Origin: Litchfieldella rifensis
GTDB lineage: Bacteria > Pseudomonadota > Gammaproteobacteria > Pseudomonadales > Halomonadaceae
Reading direction: 5' to 3'
NCBI RefSeq assembly: GCF_042646605.1
Contig: NZ_JBHRUG010000002.1
Span: forward strand, 347,513 to 411,512
Length of the DNA stretch: 64,000 bases
In this document: positions 15,298 to 24,751 of the stretch, in pieces
Position numbering within the stretch: the stretch's first letter is position 1
How the letters are laid out: each line of letters begins with the position of its first letter
The notes under the pieces: model-generated
What the model saw: only the letters and a program-made list of their open reading frames with translations
The model's database searches: none
What the model was told of the DNA's origin: nothing
Program-made: the position numbers and the translations under genes

Positions 15298-17449
15298 ATG
15301 GCAAACAACCCTCATACGAAGCCGAACAGCGGTGGTCCGAATGACAAGGACTTCAAGACCACCGAGCACAGCAAGTCGGAAAGCCTGAACGTGTACCGCA
15401 GCGATGCCGAGGGGCATGACCTGCGGACCAACCAGGGCACGCGAATTTCCGACAACCACAACTCGCTGAAATCCGGCGAGCGTGGCCCGACGCTGATGGA
15501 AGACTTCATCTTCCGCGAGAAGCTCAACCATTTCGATAACGAGCGTATCCCCGAGCGCATCGTGCATGCGCGTGGCGCGGCGGCGCACGGTTACTTCCAG
15601 CCTTACGACAACGCTGCCCAGTACTCCAAGGCGGGGCTGTTCCAGGACCCGGGCAAGAAGACCCCCGTGTTCGTGCGCTTCTCCACCGTGCAGGGGGCAC
15701 GTGGTTCGAACGACACCGTGCGCGATGTGCGCGGTTTCGCGACCAAGTTCTATACCGACGAGGGCAACTGGGACCTGGTCGGCAACAACCTGCCGGTGTT
15801 CTTCATCCAGGATGCGATCAAGTTCCCCGATTTCGTGCATTCGGTGAAGCCCGAGCCGCACAATGAGATTCCCCAGGGGCAATCCGCCCACGACACCTTC
15901 TGGGATTTCGTGTCGCTGATGCCGGAGTCCACGCACATGGTGCTGTGGACGATGTCCGATCGCGCCTTCCCGCGCCATTTCCGCAATATGGAAGGTTTCG
16001 GTGTGCATAGCTTCCGGCTGATCGACAAGCAGGGCAAGGCGCGCTTCGCCAAGTTCCACTGGAAGCCGGTGGCGGGCACCTGCTCGCTGGTGTGGGACGA
16101 GGCCCAGAAGCTGTGGGGGCGTGACCCTGACTTCAACCGCCGGGCGATGTGGGACGACATCGAGAAGGGCGACTTTCTCGAGTACGAGTTGGGCATCCAG
16201 GTGGTCGAGGAGGAGGACGAGCACAAGTTCGACTTCGACATTCTCGATCCGACCAAGATCATTCCCGAGGAGCAGGTGCCGGTCACGCTGATCGGCAAGA
16301 TGGTGCTCGATCGCAACCCGGACAACTTCTTCGCCGAGACCGAGCAGGTAGCCTTCAATCCGGCGAATGTCGTGCCGGGGATCGATTTCAGCAATGACCC
16401 GTTGCTGCAGGGGCGGTTGTTCTCGTATCTCGATACCCAGATGCTGCGCCTGGGCGGGCCGAACTTCCACGAGATCCCCATCAACCAGCCGGTATGCCCG
16501 TTCCACAACAACCAGCGCGACTCCATGCATCGCCAGACGATCAACAAGGGCCAGGCCTCCTACGAGCCCAATTCGATCGACGGCGGTTGGCCGAGCGAGA
16601 CGCCGCCGGCGCCGGAAGACGGTGGCTTCGAGTCCCATTACGAGCGCATCGAGGCCAACAAGATTCGCGCGCGCAGCGAATCGTTCGGCGATCACTATTC
16701 CCAGGCCACACTGTTCTGGAACAGCCAGAGCGAGGCGGAGAAGGAGCATATCATCGCGGCCTACGCCTTCGAGCTGTCCAAGGTCGGTCGGCCGTGGATC
16801 CGCGAGCGGGTGATCAAGGAAATCCTGCCCAATATCGATCTCGAGCTGGCGCGCCGGGTCGGCGAGATCCACGGCATCGAAGCGCCGAGCAGCAAGCCGG
16901 CGTCGGCCGACGAACTGGGCAGGAGTTCACTGCAGGAATCCCCGGCCCTGAGCCTGATGGCGCGTCTGCCGGGCAATATCAAGAGTCGCAAGGTGGCGAT
17001 TCTGGTGGCCGATGGTGTCGATATCGATGCTGTCGAAGCCGCCAGGAACAAGCTCGAGGCCGAGGGAGCCGAGGGATTGGTCATCGCACCGAGCATGGCG
17101 TCGGTGAAAGGAGCCAACGGCCAGTCCCTCGCCCCCGATGCGATGCTCAATGGCCAGCCTTCGGTGACCCTGGATGCGGTGATCGTCGCCGGTGGTGAAC
17201 AGAGCGCCAGGGAGCTCGCCCAGTCCGGCATGGGCCGGTATTACGTGGCAGGAGGCCTACAAGCACCTCAAGGTGATCGCCGCGATCGACAAGGGCCAGG
17301 AGGTGCTGTCCGCCGCCGAGGTGCCGACTCAGGAGGAGGGTGTCATCGTCGGCGCCACGGTGGACGATGTCTTCACGTCGTTCAGCGAGGCGTTGGGCAA
17401 GCACCGTGTCTGGTCGCGTGATGCGAAGGCCAGTGCCATGCCGGCCTGA
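15298..17449 (+). pseudogene. katE: Large-subunit catalase (KatE/HPII type) with a +1 frameshift near 17248
   Basis: A clade-2 catalase that breaks hydrogen peroxide into water and oxygen using heme. The catalytic core is intact: VHARGAAAHGYF carries the distal His, VRDVRGFATKFY and NLPVFFIQDAIKFPDF follow, and FSYLDTQMLRLGGPNF holds the proximal Tyr. The C-terminal flavodoxin-like domain begins at RKVAILVADGVD. At 17245-17251 GTGGCAG should read GTGCAG: in the original frame the tail becomes arginine- and glycine-rich nonsense and runs on to 17421, while the next frame gives YYV-QEAYKHLKVIAAIDKG and ends normally at 17449. Repaired, the protein would be 716 residues. GAGG lies eight bases before the ATG at 15298. 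The frameshift may be a real mutation or a sequencing error; the core might still fold, but the final 66 native residues are lost. Confidence 0.85.
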
Positions 17450-17474
17450 CAGTGCCCGGACCGGCAAACGAAAG

Positions 17475-17509
17475 GCGCCCCGCTGTCGATCACGACAGCG
17501 GGGCGCTTT
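17475..17509. terminator. Bidirectional terminator between katE and gabT
   Basis: A perfect 14-bp stem, GCGCCCCGCTGTCG / CGACAGCGGGGCGC, with loop ATCA is flanked by short A and T runs, and so can serve both convergent genes. Confidence 0.8.
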
Positions 17510-17533
17510 CCGGTCCGGGGCGCGGGAGCGCTA

Positions 17534-18832
17534 TCAGGCCGTGGCAGAGGCCTTGTTGCCGACCAGTTCCTTGAGGGAGTCTTCGATGATGGCAAGGCCC
17601 TCTTCGAGTATCTCGTCCTCTATGGTGACTGGCATCAGGAAGCGGATGGAGTTGCCGTACATACCGCAGGAGAGCAGGACCAGGCCCTTCTCGCGGGCCT
17701 TCTTGCACAGTGCTGCGGTCAGATCGGCGTCCGGGGTGTGGTTGGCCTTGTCGGAGACCAGATCGAAGGCGGCCATGGCACCCATATTGCGGGCGTTGTC
17801 GACGCAGTCGAACTGCTGCTGCCAGGTGGCGAAGCGCTTGGCCAGCTTGTCGCCCAGCGTCTGGCTTTTCTCGAGGATGCCTTCCTCCTCGAAGACCTCG
17901 AGTACCGCCAGCGCAGCGGCACAGGAGACCGGGCTACCGGTGTAGGTGCCACCCAGCGAGTTGCCGCCGGAGGCGTCCATGTGCTTGTCGGTACCCACGA
18001 CAGCCGAGATCGGCATGCCGTCCGCCATGCTCTTGGCCATGGTCATGATATCCGGCTCCACGCCGCTATGCTCGATCGCGAACATCTTGCCGGTGCGGCC
18101 GAAGCCGCTCTGTACTTCATCCACGATCATCAGCATGCCGTGCTCATCGCAGATCTCGCGAATCGCTTTCAGGAAGCTCGCCGGCGCGGGATAGAAGCCG
18201 CCCTCACCGAGTACCGGCTCGAGAACGATCGCGGCGGTATCCTTGGGATTGGCATCGGTTTTCAAGGCCATCTTCAGGCCGCGCAGGGCTTCGTCCTCGC
18301 TGACGCCGTGATACGGCACCGGATAGGGCGCGCGGAACACCGTGCCCGGCATGGGGCCAAAATCGGTCTGGTAGGGACTGACCTTGCCGTTCATCGCCAT
18401 GGTCATGAAGGTGCGGCCGTGGTAGCCGCCATCGAAACAGATCACGTTGGTCTTGCCGGTCGCGGCCCGCGCAACCTTGACCGCATTTTCCAGGGCTTCG
18501 GCACCGGAGTTGGCCAGCATGACCTTGGCATGGCCACGCACCGGGACGATCTGGCTAAGCTTTTCAGCTACTTTCACGTAGCCCTCGTAGGGCATCACCG
18601 TCTGACAGGTGTGCATCACCTTGTCGAGCTGAGCCTTGACCGCGTCGACCACCTTGGGATGGCAATGCCCGATATTGAGCACGCCGATACCGCCGGCGAA
18701 GTCGATGAAGCGCTTGCCGTCGGCATCCCAGATCTCGGCGTTCTTGGCACGCGCGGCAAAGTGGGTGGCGGGGCTTGCCGCACCGCTGGCCACATAGCGC
18801 TGCTTGAGTTCGTTGAGTTCAGCATTAGTCAT
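17534..18832 (-). CDS. gabT: 4-aminobutyrate aminotransferase
   Basis: A 432-residue class III PLP aminotransferase that converts GABA and 2-oxoglutarate to succinate semialdehyde and glutamate. Visible landmarks are FAGGIGVLNIGHCHP near the N-terminus, ANSGAEALENAVKVAR, CFDGGYHGRTFMTMAM, the cofactor Asp region LMIVDEVQSGFGRTG and the PLP-binding Lys in TMAKSMADGMP. The ATG at 18832 has AGGAG eight bases upstream. It is the second gene after gabD, with 32 bases between them, and forms the GABA degradation unit. Confidence 0.95.
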   Translation of the reverse strand: MTNAELNELKQRYVASGAASPATHFAARAKNAEIWDADGKRFIDFAGGIGVLNIGHCHPKVVDAVKAQLDKVMHTCQTVMPYEGYVKVAEKLSQIVPVRGHAKVMLANSGAEALENAVKVARAATGKTNVICFDGGYHGRTFMTMAMNGKVSPYQTDFGPMPGTVFRAPYPVPYHGVSEDEALRGLKMALKTDANPKDTAAIVLEPVLGEGGFYPAPASFLKAIREICDEHGMLMIVDEVQSGFGRTGKMFAIEHSGVEPDIMTMAKSMADGMPISAVVGTDKHMDASGGNSLGGTYTGSPVSCAAALAVLEVFEEEGILEKSQTLGDKLAKRFATWQQQFDCVDNARNMGAMAAFDLVSDKANHTPDADLTAALCKKAREKGLVLLSCGMYGNSIRFLMPVTIEDEILEEGLAIIEDSLKELVGNKASATA

Positions 18833-18864
18833 GACGTTGCTCCTGTCGAATAGGCGATTGGCAC

Positions 18865-20310
18865 TCAGAGGCCACCGACACACACGTATTTTAGTTCAGT
18901 GAAATCGTCCAGTCCGTGATGCGACCCCTCGCGTCCCAGGCCGGACTCCTTGACGCCACCGAAGGGCGCCAGTTCGGTGGACAGGATCCCCTCGTTGACG
19001 GCCACCATGCCATATTCCAGCCCCTCCATGACATGCCAGATGCGCCGGTAGTCACGGGCATAGAAGTAGGCCGCCAGCCCGAATTCGGTGGCGTTGGCCA
19101 TGGCGATGGCCTCCGCGTCGGTATCGAACCGGAACACCGGCGCCAGCGGGCCGAAGGTCTCGTCCGTGGCCACGCGCATGTCGGGTGTGACATCGGCGAG
19201 CACCGTGGGTTGGAAGAAGGTGCCGCCCAGGGCGTGGGGTTCACCACCGCATACCAGTCGCGCGCCCTTGCCCAGGGCATCGTGGATGTGTGCTTGCACC
19301 TTGTCCACCGCGGCCGCATTGATCAGTGGCCCTTGGACCACGTCATTTTCCAGGCCGTTGCCGACCTTGAGTTCGACGACGCGGGCGGCCAATTTCTCCA
19401 CGAAAGCGTCGTAGACACTGGCCTGGACCAGAAAGCGGTTGGTGCACACGCAGGTCTGGCCGGAGTTGCGGAACTTGGAAGCGATGGCGCCTTCCACGGC
19501 AGCGTCGAGGTCGGCATCATCGAAGACGATGAAGGGCGCATTGCCCCCCAGTTCCATGGCGGCCTTCTTGACGGTGCCGGCACACTGGGCGAGCAGCTTC
19601 TTGCCCACCGGGGTAGAACCGGTGAAGGACACCTTGCGCACGCGGGGGTCGGTGGTCAGTACCTCACCGATCGCGGCGGGCTGGGCGGCTGTGACGACAT
19701 TCAACACACCGGCCGGCAGGCCAACGTCGTCGGCCAGCTTGGCCAGTGCCAGGGCGGTGAGCGGCGTGGCTTCGGCGGGCTTGATCACCACCGGGCAGCC
19801 GGCCGCCAGCGCCGGGGCGCACTTGCGAGTGATCATGGCCAGCGGGAAGTTCCAGGGGGTGATGGCGGCGACCACGCCGATCGGTTCGCGAAACACCAGG
19901 ATACGCTTGTCCACCCCATGGCTGGGCAGGGTCTCGCCGGCCATGCACTTGGCCTGTTCGGCATAGAATTCCACGAAGGCCGCCCCATAGGCGACCTCGC
20001 CACGCGACTCGGCGAGCGGCTTGCCCTGCTCCAGGGTCATCAGGTGGGCCAGCTCTTCCTGATGAGCCATGATGGCGTCGAACCAGGCGCGCAGCAGACG
20101 CGAACGCTCCTTGACCGGACGCTTGCGCCAGGCCGGCCAGGCGGCCTCGGCGGCGGCGATGGCCTCGCGGGCGTCGTCGGCTCCCAGGTCGGGTACTTCG
20201 GCGAGCACCTCGCCGCTGGCAGGATTGGTAACGGCGAATTGCCGGGCGCCAGAGCGCCATTGGCCGTCGATATAGGCTTTGGGAATCAACAGGTCGGGAA
20301 GTGTCGACAT
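18865..20310 (-). CDS. gabD: NAD(P)-dependent succinate-semialdehyde dehydrogenase
   Basis: A 481-residue aldehyde dehydrogenase oxidising succinate semialdehyde to succinate. Key elements are the cofactor segment TPWNFPLAMITRK, the FTGSTPVGKKL turn, the general base Glu in MELGGNAPFIVFDDAD, the catalytic Cys in NSGQTCVCTNRFLV and ETFGPLAPVFRF. Length and motifs match E. coli GabD. It is the first gene of gabD-gabT; its promoter should lie in the 217-base gap shared with the divergent DUF1266 gene. Confidence 0.95.
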   Translation of the reverse strand: MSTLPDLLIPKAYIDGQWRSGARQFAVTNPASGEVLAEVPDLGADDAREAIAAAEAAWPAWRKRPVKERSRLLRAWFDAIMAHQEELAHLMTLEQGKPLAESRGEVAYGAAFVEFYAEQAKCMAGETLPSHGVDKRILVFREPIGVVAAITPWNFPLAMITRKCAPALAAGCPVVIKPAEATPLTALALAKLADDVGLPAGVLNVVTAAQPAAIGEVLTTDPRVRKVSFTGSTPVGKKLLAQCAGTVKKAAMELGGNAPFIVFDDADLDAAVEGAIASKFRNSGQTCVCTNRFLVQASVYDAFVEKLAARVVELKVGNGLENDVVQGPLINAAAVDKVQAHIHDALGKGARLVCGGEPHALGGTFFQPTVLADVTPDMRVATDETFGPLAPVFRFDTDAEAIAMANATEFGLAAYFYARDYRRIWHVMEGLEYGMVAVNEGILSTELAPFGGVKESGLGREGSHHGLDDFTELKYVCVGGL

Positions 20311-20527
20311 GGCGCTCTCCTGATATCAAGGTGCAAGCAACATAGGCTCGTGGCTATCATGTTTAACGCAGTGTGCAATATTTAAAACGCTTCGCCAAGC
20401 CCTTTGTCAGCTCGCTTGTCATGCCGGAGTAAGACAACGATGCTGGTCGTGATGACGCACAGAGCATCGGCGTGGCCGTTGGTTTCCGCTACACTAAGGC
20501 GCCGATTCTAGAGTCACGAGGTGAGCT

Positions 20528-22987
20528 TTGGTCGATCCCCTGAATGCCTGGTGGGCCCAGCAACTGGTCTTGTGCGATTGGGCCTTCGAGCCTGATCCGA
20601 CTGCCGTAGAAGCAGAGCTGGCGGCTGCGCGCCTGCTCGAGCTGGGTGTTATCGACCGGGGTGAGTTGGGCTGGCGGCTGGTGGAAGCCTTGCCGTCGGG
20701 GCCGGGCGAGCCGCTGCGTCAACTGTCGGCGCTGGAGTTCCTGGCCCTTGCCGCGGCAGCCGGTTGGATGCCACTGGCGCAGGCGCAGGCCTGGGTGCGG
20801 CGTTTGGCCATGGACATCACGGCGCACTACGGCCAGCTCGATGATTGGCTGAAGGCGCTGTTGCAGGCGCGTGGCCAGGAAGGCTGGGTGCGTGGCGACG
20901 ATGGTTTCTACGAGGCCTGCGAGGCCTTGGCCGTGCTGGAACACGATGGCGAGGGAATTACCTGGGAGGTACTGACCGATCACTTGACCCAGCGGCGCGA
21001 GCCCGCGACGTTATGGCCCGAAGGCGAAGGGCGCGATTTGTGGCGCCTGAGAGCGGCCTTCGCGCCGGTACTGACAGCGTCCATGGACGAATCTCGGGAC
21101 TGGCCGGGGGTGGATGATTGGCTGGAAGAGGTCTGGCAGGTGCACGATCGCGAGGAGTTGATCCGTGTGATGCTGTGGTTGGCCGGACAAGGTGATCGCT
21201 ATGGCTGGGACCTGGATGCTGCACGCCTGCTCGACCAGGACGGTGAGGCACGTCAGGAGTGGCTGGCCTCGCTGGGCAGCGCTGAGCCCTATGGCCGCGT
21301 AATGCTGGCCTTTCTGAACCGGGGCGAACCGCTGGAATGGGGGGGCTGGGACTGGCTGCGACTGATCGACCTGGCCTATGCCGGCCGTTGCCGGGATTGG
21401 CTGTCCGACGACGAAGCGGTGGCCTTCGCCGCTCATGCCGCGGACCTGATCGCACGCCGTTACAGCGACTGGGTAGCGCTGGTGCATGCCTACCAGCGTG
21501 GGCGCAGCCTGTTCGAAGGCCGCGATGGCATGGCCCGTGTCAGCCGCGACTGGGCGCTATTGCTGCACTCGCCGGCCAGCCCGTGGCACAAGCCCTTGCC
21601 GGCGGTGATCCACGAGGGCGATCGGCTGGCCGCTCAGAGCGCCATCCGTGCCTGGCGTGGTGATGCGCGTCAGTGGCTGTTGTCGTTGGCCGCGATACGT
21701 GAACCGGATCTGCTCTATCGTCAGGGCCCCCCCTCCGCCATCGCTGCGACGCGGCGCGAGGATGCCCAACGTTACCTGCGCGAAACCTTGGGCCTGTACC
21801 CCGACGACGGGATTGCCGGGCTGTCACGATACTGGTTACCCGCCCAGGCACATCACCTTAATCAACTCGCGGCGGATGCCAGTCACGAGGCATTGCCGTC
21901 GCTTACCACGCCCTTCGGACAGCCCGCCGACGAGGCGGTGGCACAGCGGGATAACCTCAAGCGCTGTAGCCGCCATGCGGCGACCATCCACATGGCCGAG
22001 AAGTATGCCTTCTATCTGCAGATGGCCATGGACAGTGGCGACTTCGATGCCGAGGGTTTGACGCGCCTGGCCGAATCGCTGCGCGGCGTGCTGTGTCGCT
22101 TCTATTCCGGTCCGCGCCGGCTGCTCGATGCCTGGGCGAGCTGGGAACAGGCCCTGCCGGAGGACGGACAAACGCCGCTGATATATGAGATCCGCTGGCA
22201 TCGCGACGATCCCGGTAGCCCCTTCCACTGGTTGGATTGGCGTCCCGGCGCCTGGCAGGAGCCAGGGCCACGCTTGACGCTGACGCGTTTTACGGCGTTA
22301 TCGCTGGTCGGGCCCTTGAATGCCGGTGCCTGGAGCGAACCGCTGCGCGAAAGTGAGCGTGAGGGCGACGCGATCCTTGAATGGATCGATGGACACTACG
22401 GTCTGCACCGCGCGGAAGAACTACGTGAATTCCTGACGTTTCTGCTCGAGGCTGGCGATCGTCAGGAATACCAGATCAACTATGCCCCCTATACCCTCAA
22501 CACGGCGCGTCTGGAGGCGGAGATCGCCATCCTCGAATCCGGCGAGTGTGACGAGGAAGAGCGCAATCACCTGCTGCGCCTCGAGCGAGTCCGCGATAAT
22601 GACGCCGGCTGCAACGAGGTCGACATGACCGCCTGGGATGTGGCCCAGACCGTCGACCTGGCGATCGCCGGTCGTCAGTTGGGGTGGCTGAACGAGGCGC
22701 GGTTCGCGGCCATTCTGGATGAGGCCCTGGCATTGGCCGAAGCGCATTATTCGGGTTGGCAGGAGTATGCCCGGGGCCTGTATGCCGGTTTTGCCTTCTT
22801 CATGGGAGAAACCGAGGAGCGCGAGTCCTATCTGAGGAGTTTTCGTGAGGCGCTGGTGGCCTGGATCACCGGCGCGCCACCCCTGGCCGGGGCCTGGGCG
22901 AGCCTCGACTTTCCCGGCGCTCGACCGCGGCACTGGGCACCGTTGCATATCGATACCTTGCCCGGCGATGCCCGAACGCTTCATTAG
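20528..22987 (+). CDS. Large protein with three DUF1266-like repeats, unknown function
   Basis: An 819-residue, Trp- and acid-rich protein without signal peptide or membrane helices. Three segments follow the same pattern, a helix with a small-residue AG-W turn, an acidic helix and Y-x-x-W/L-x-x-x-x...G: about residues 68-120 (LEFLALAAAAGWMPLAQAQA), 274-331 (DWLRLIDLAYAGRCRDWLSD) and 703-762 (VAQTVDLAIAGRQLGWLNEA). The last two fit the DUF1266 domain known from E. coli YbeU and YbeR; the first is weaker. The start is TTG at 20528, with GAGG six bases upstream. DUF1266 proteins have no assigned function, and none is proposed here. It is divergent from gabD. Confidence 0.75.
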   Translation: MVDPLNAWWAQQLVLCDWAFEPDPTAVEAELAAARLLELGVIDRGELGWRLVEALPSGPGEPLRQLSALEFLALAAAAGWMPLAQAQAWVRRLAMDITAHYGQLDDWLKALLQARGQEGWVRGDDGFYEACEALAVLEHDGEGITWEVLTDHLTQRREPATLWPEGEGRDLWRLRAAFAPVLTASMDESRDWPGVDDWLEEVWQVHDREELIRVMLWLAGQGDRYGWDLDAARLLDQDGEARQEWLASLGSAEPYGRVMLAFLNRGEPLEWGGWDWLRLIDLAYAGRCRDWLSDDEAVAFAAHAADLIARRYSDWVALVHAYQRGRSLFEGRDGMARVSRDWALLLHSPASPWHKPLPAVIHEGDRLAAQSAIRAWRGDARQWLLSLAAIREPDLLYRQGPPSAIAATRREDAQRYLRETLGLYPDDGIAGLSRYWLPAQAHHLNQLAADASHEALPSLTTPFGQPADEAVAQRDNLKRCSRHAATIHMAEKYAFYLQMAMDSGDFDAEGLTRLAESLRGVLCRFYSGPRRLLDAWASWEQALPEDGQTPLIYEIRWHRDDPGSPFHWLDWRPGAWQEPGPRLTLTRFTALSLVGPLNAGAWSEPLRESEREGDAILEWIDGHYGLHRAEELREFLTFLLEAGDRQEYQINYAPYTLNTARLEAEIAILESGECDEEERNHLLRLERVRDNDAGCNEVDMTAWDVAQTVDLAIAGRQLGWLNEARFAAILDEALALAEAHYSGWQEYARGLYAGFAFFMGETEERESYLRSFREALVAWITGAPPLAGAWASLDFPGARPRHWAPLHIDTLPGDARTLH

Positions 22988-23068
22988 TGATCGCCAGATC
23001 TCGCCAAACACGATCAAGATGGATTATATTCTACGCCGGAATGACAAGGCTCTGCCTGTCGAGAGCCG

Positions 23069-23237
23069 ATGATGAATCGTCGACAGGCCGTTATGGCAGT
23101 GGTACGGGGAAGGCAAGACGTGGGTCGCCCATGCCTTCACGCATCACTGCCACAGCGACAACCCCTTTATCCGCAGCGAGTTCGGCTGGCTGCGCGGAAT
23201 GGGGGCGGTTCAAGGATTGCGAACGAGGTCGCCATGA
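23069..23237 (+). pseudogene. Candidate frameshifted small gene before the NlpC lipoprotein
   Basis: From 23094 to the TGA at 23235-23237 one frame reads WQWYGEGKTWVAHAFTHHCH and onward to FIRSEFGWLRGMG, with third codon positions almost all G or C, as in true genes here. It has no start codon of its own: two stops, TGATGA, precede it. ATG codons at 23069 and 23072 (MNRRQAV) lie in another frame and would join it if one base near 23091-23093 were removed. The stop overlaps the lipoprotein start as ATGA, suggesting former coupling. I do not recognise the protein. It could be a decayed gene, a sequencing indel or chance. Confidence 0.35.
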
Positions 23238-23869
23238 AGATGGTCGCCATGACACTGGTAGCCAGCGGACTGCGTGTTGCAGGAGTGTGCGTGGTACTGG
23301 CTGTTGTCGCCGGCTGTGCTGGCCCCTCTCGGAACGACGATCAAGACTCCGCCGAATACTTCAGTAGGGCTATGCCTGGTCTCGATGGCCAGTTGTCGAT
23401 GTCGCCGGTGGATAATCCCCTACACGAGATGAGCAGCTTCCAGCGCCCGTCATCGACGCTGGTTCGTCAGGCGCTACTGGCCGAGCACGAGCGTTGGGTC
23501 GGCACCCCGTATCGCCTGGGAGGCGAGGGCGCCTCGGGCATCGATTGTTCCGCACTGGTACAGAATATCTTCAATGAACGCTTTCGCATCGACCTGCCGC
23601 GTTCCACCGAAGGACAGGTGTTGCAGGGCAGTCGCATCGACCGTAGCGAGCTGAAGGCCGGCGACCTGGTGTTCTTTCGTCCGCCGGGACCCTACCGGCA
23701 TGTCGGCGTCTATGTCGGCAATGGCTATTTCCTGCACGCCTCCACCTCACAGGGCGTGATTCTCTCCGAGCTGGATAACGTCTATTGGCAGCGCTACTAC
23801 TGGCAGGCGCGCCGTCCCATGGATCAGACCCAACTGGCACAGCGGGTCGCCTGGCTGTCGGGAAGCTGA
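23234..23869 (+). CDS. NlpC/P60 family lipoprotein, putative peptidoglycan endopeptidase
   Basis: A 211-residue lipoprotein with a signal sequence and the lipobox VAGC, so Cys about residue 28 would be acylated. The C-terminal NlpC/P60 domain has the catalytic Cys in GIDCSALVQNIF, the His in YRHVGVYVGNGYFLHAST and the RSTEGQVLQG and LKAGDLVFFR motifs, closest in layout to Spr/MepS and NlpC. Such enzymes cut stem-peptide cross-links in the periplasm. The ATG at 23234 has GAGG six bases upstream; earlier in-frame ATGs would precede the signal sequence with a 55-residue tail and are rejected. Confidence 0.9.
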   Translation: MKMVAMTLVASGLRVAGVCVVLAVVAGCAGPSRNDDQDSAEYFSRAMPGLDGQLSMSPVDNPLHEMSSFQRPSSTLVRQALLAEHERWVGTPYRLGGEGASGIDCSALVQNIFNERFRIDLPRSTEGQVLQGSRIDRSELKAGDLVFFRPPGPYRHVGVYVGNGYFLHASTSQGVILSELDNVYWQRYYWQARRPMDQTQLAQRVAWLSGS

Positions 23870-23965
23870 AGCGCCCCGCTATAGCGTTTCACGATGCGCC
23901 AGCACGAACAGGTCCTGACCGCTCACAACGTCACTTCTTAGGTTAGGCGCTATCCAGGCAAGCTG

Positions 23966-24610
23966 TTATCCGCTTTTCTTCAGGCCACCGGCTTCGTCGC
24001 CCCACACCTCCTCAAGGCGCTCCTTGCGACCGCAGGCCGACTTGTAGAAGCGGTAGCGCAACGGGTTCTCCTGGTAGTAGTTCTGGTGATAGTCCTCGGC
24101 GGGGTAGAAGGCGTCGAAGGCCTCGATCTGGGTGGCAATGTCGCGCTCGAAACGCTCGGCAAGCTCATCGCGGGTGGCTTTGGCCTGGGCACGCTCTTCC
24201 TCGTTGCGATAGAAGATGGCACTGCGATAGGATTCACCCGCGTCGCAGAACTGACGATCTTCGGCGAAGGGGTCGATATTGCGCCAGAAGACATACAGCA
24301 GTTCGGTGTAGTCGACCTGCTTCGGGTCGTATTCGATTTTCACCACTTCGGCATGGCCGGTACCACCCGCACTGACCTGATCATAGGTGGGGTTGTCGAC
24401 GTCGCCACCGGTGTAGCCCGAGGTGGTGGAGATCACGCCTTCCACCGGGTCGAAAGCCTCTTCCATGCACCAGAAACAACCACCGGCGAAGTACGCTTCC
24501 TGCGTCTCTGTGTCACTCGTCGGGTCCGCAGCATGACTCACCGCGGCGGTGAGCAGCAACGCGATGCACAGCGGCATCAGCCGGGCGAATCGTGAGCCGG
24601 ACTGGGACAT
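23966..24610 (-). CDS. msrA: Periplasmic peptide methionine sulfoxide reductase
   Basis: A 214-residue MsrA that reduces methionine-S-sulfoxide in proteins. The active site reads FAGGCFWCMEEAF with the catalytic Cys in GCFW; GYTGG, GHAEVVKIEYDP and FWRNIDPFAEDRQFCDAGESYRS (split here by its hyphen-free neighbours) are typical. Residues 1-30 are a signal peptide (LMPLCIALLLTAAVSHA), so it is exported, unlike cytosolic MsrA. AAGG lies eight bases before the ATG at 24610. It is convergent with the NlpC gene and divergent from the flavoprotein gene. No msrB is next to it. Confidence 0.93.
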   Translation of the reverse strand: MSQSGSRFARLMPLCIALLLTAAVSHAADPTSDTETQEAYFAGGCFWCMEEAFDPVEGVISTTSGYTGGDVDNPTYDQVSAGGTGHAEVVKIEYDPKQVDYTELLYVFWRNIDPFAEDRQFCDAGESYRSAIFYRNEEERAQAKATRDELAERFERDIATQIEAFDAFYPAEDYHQNYYQENPLRYRFYKSACGRKERLEEVWGDEAGGLKKSG

Positions 24611-24751
24611 GTCGATTACCTTGTTCGCTTTGTAGGGGAATGTCGTGAAAACATGAAACATTGTAATGTTTGGATGATAGCACGGGGCATAGGTTCCACG
24701 GCCAATGCCGTGTAAGGATCGCCGTCGCGATGTGACTCAAGGAACGGATTC

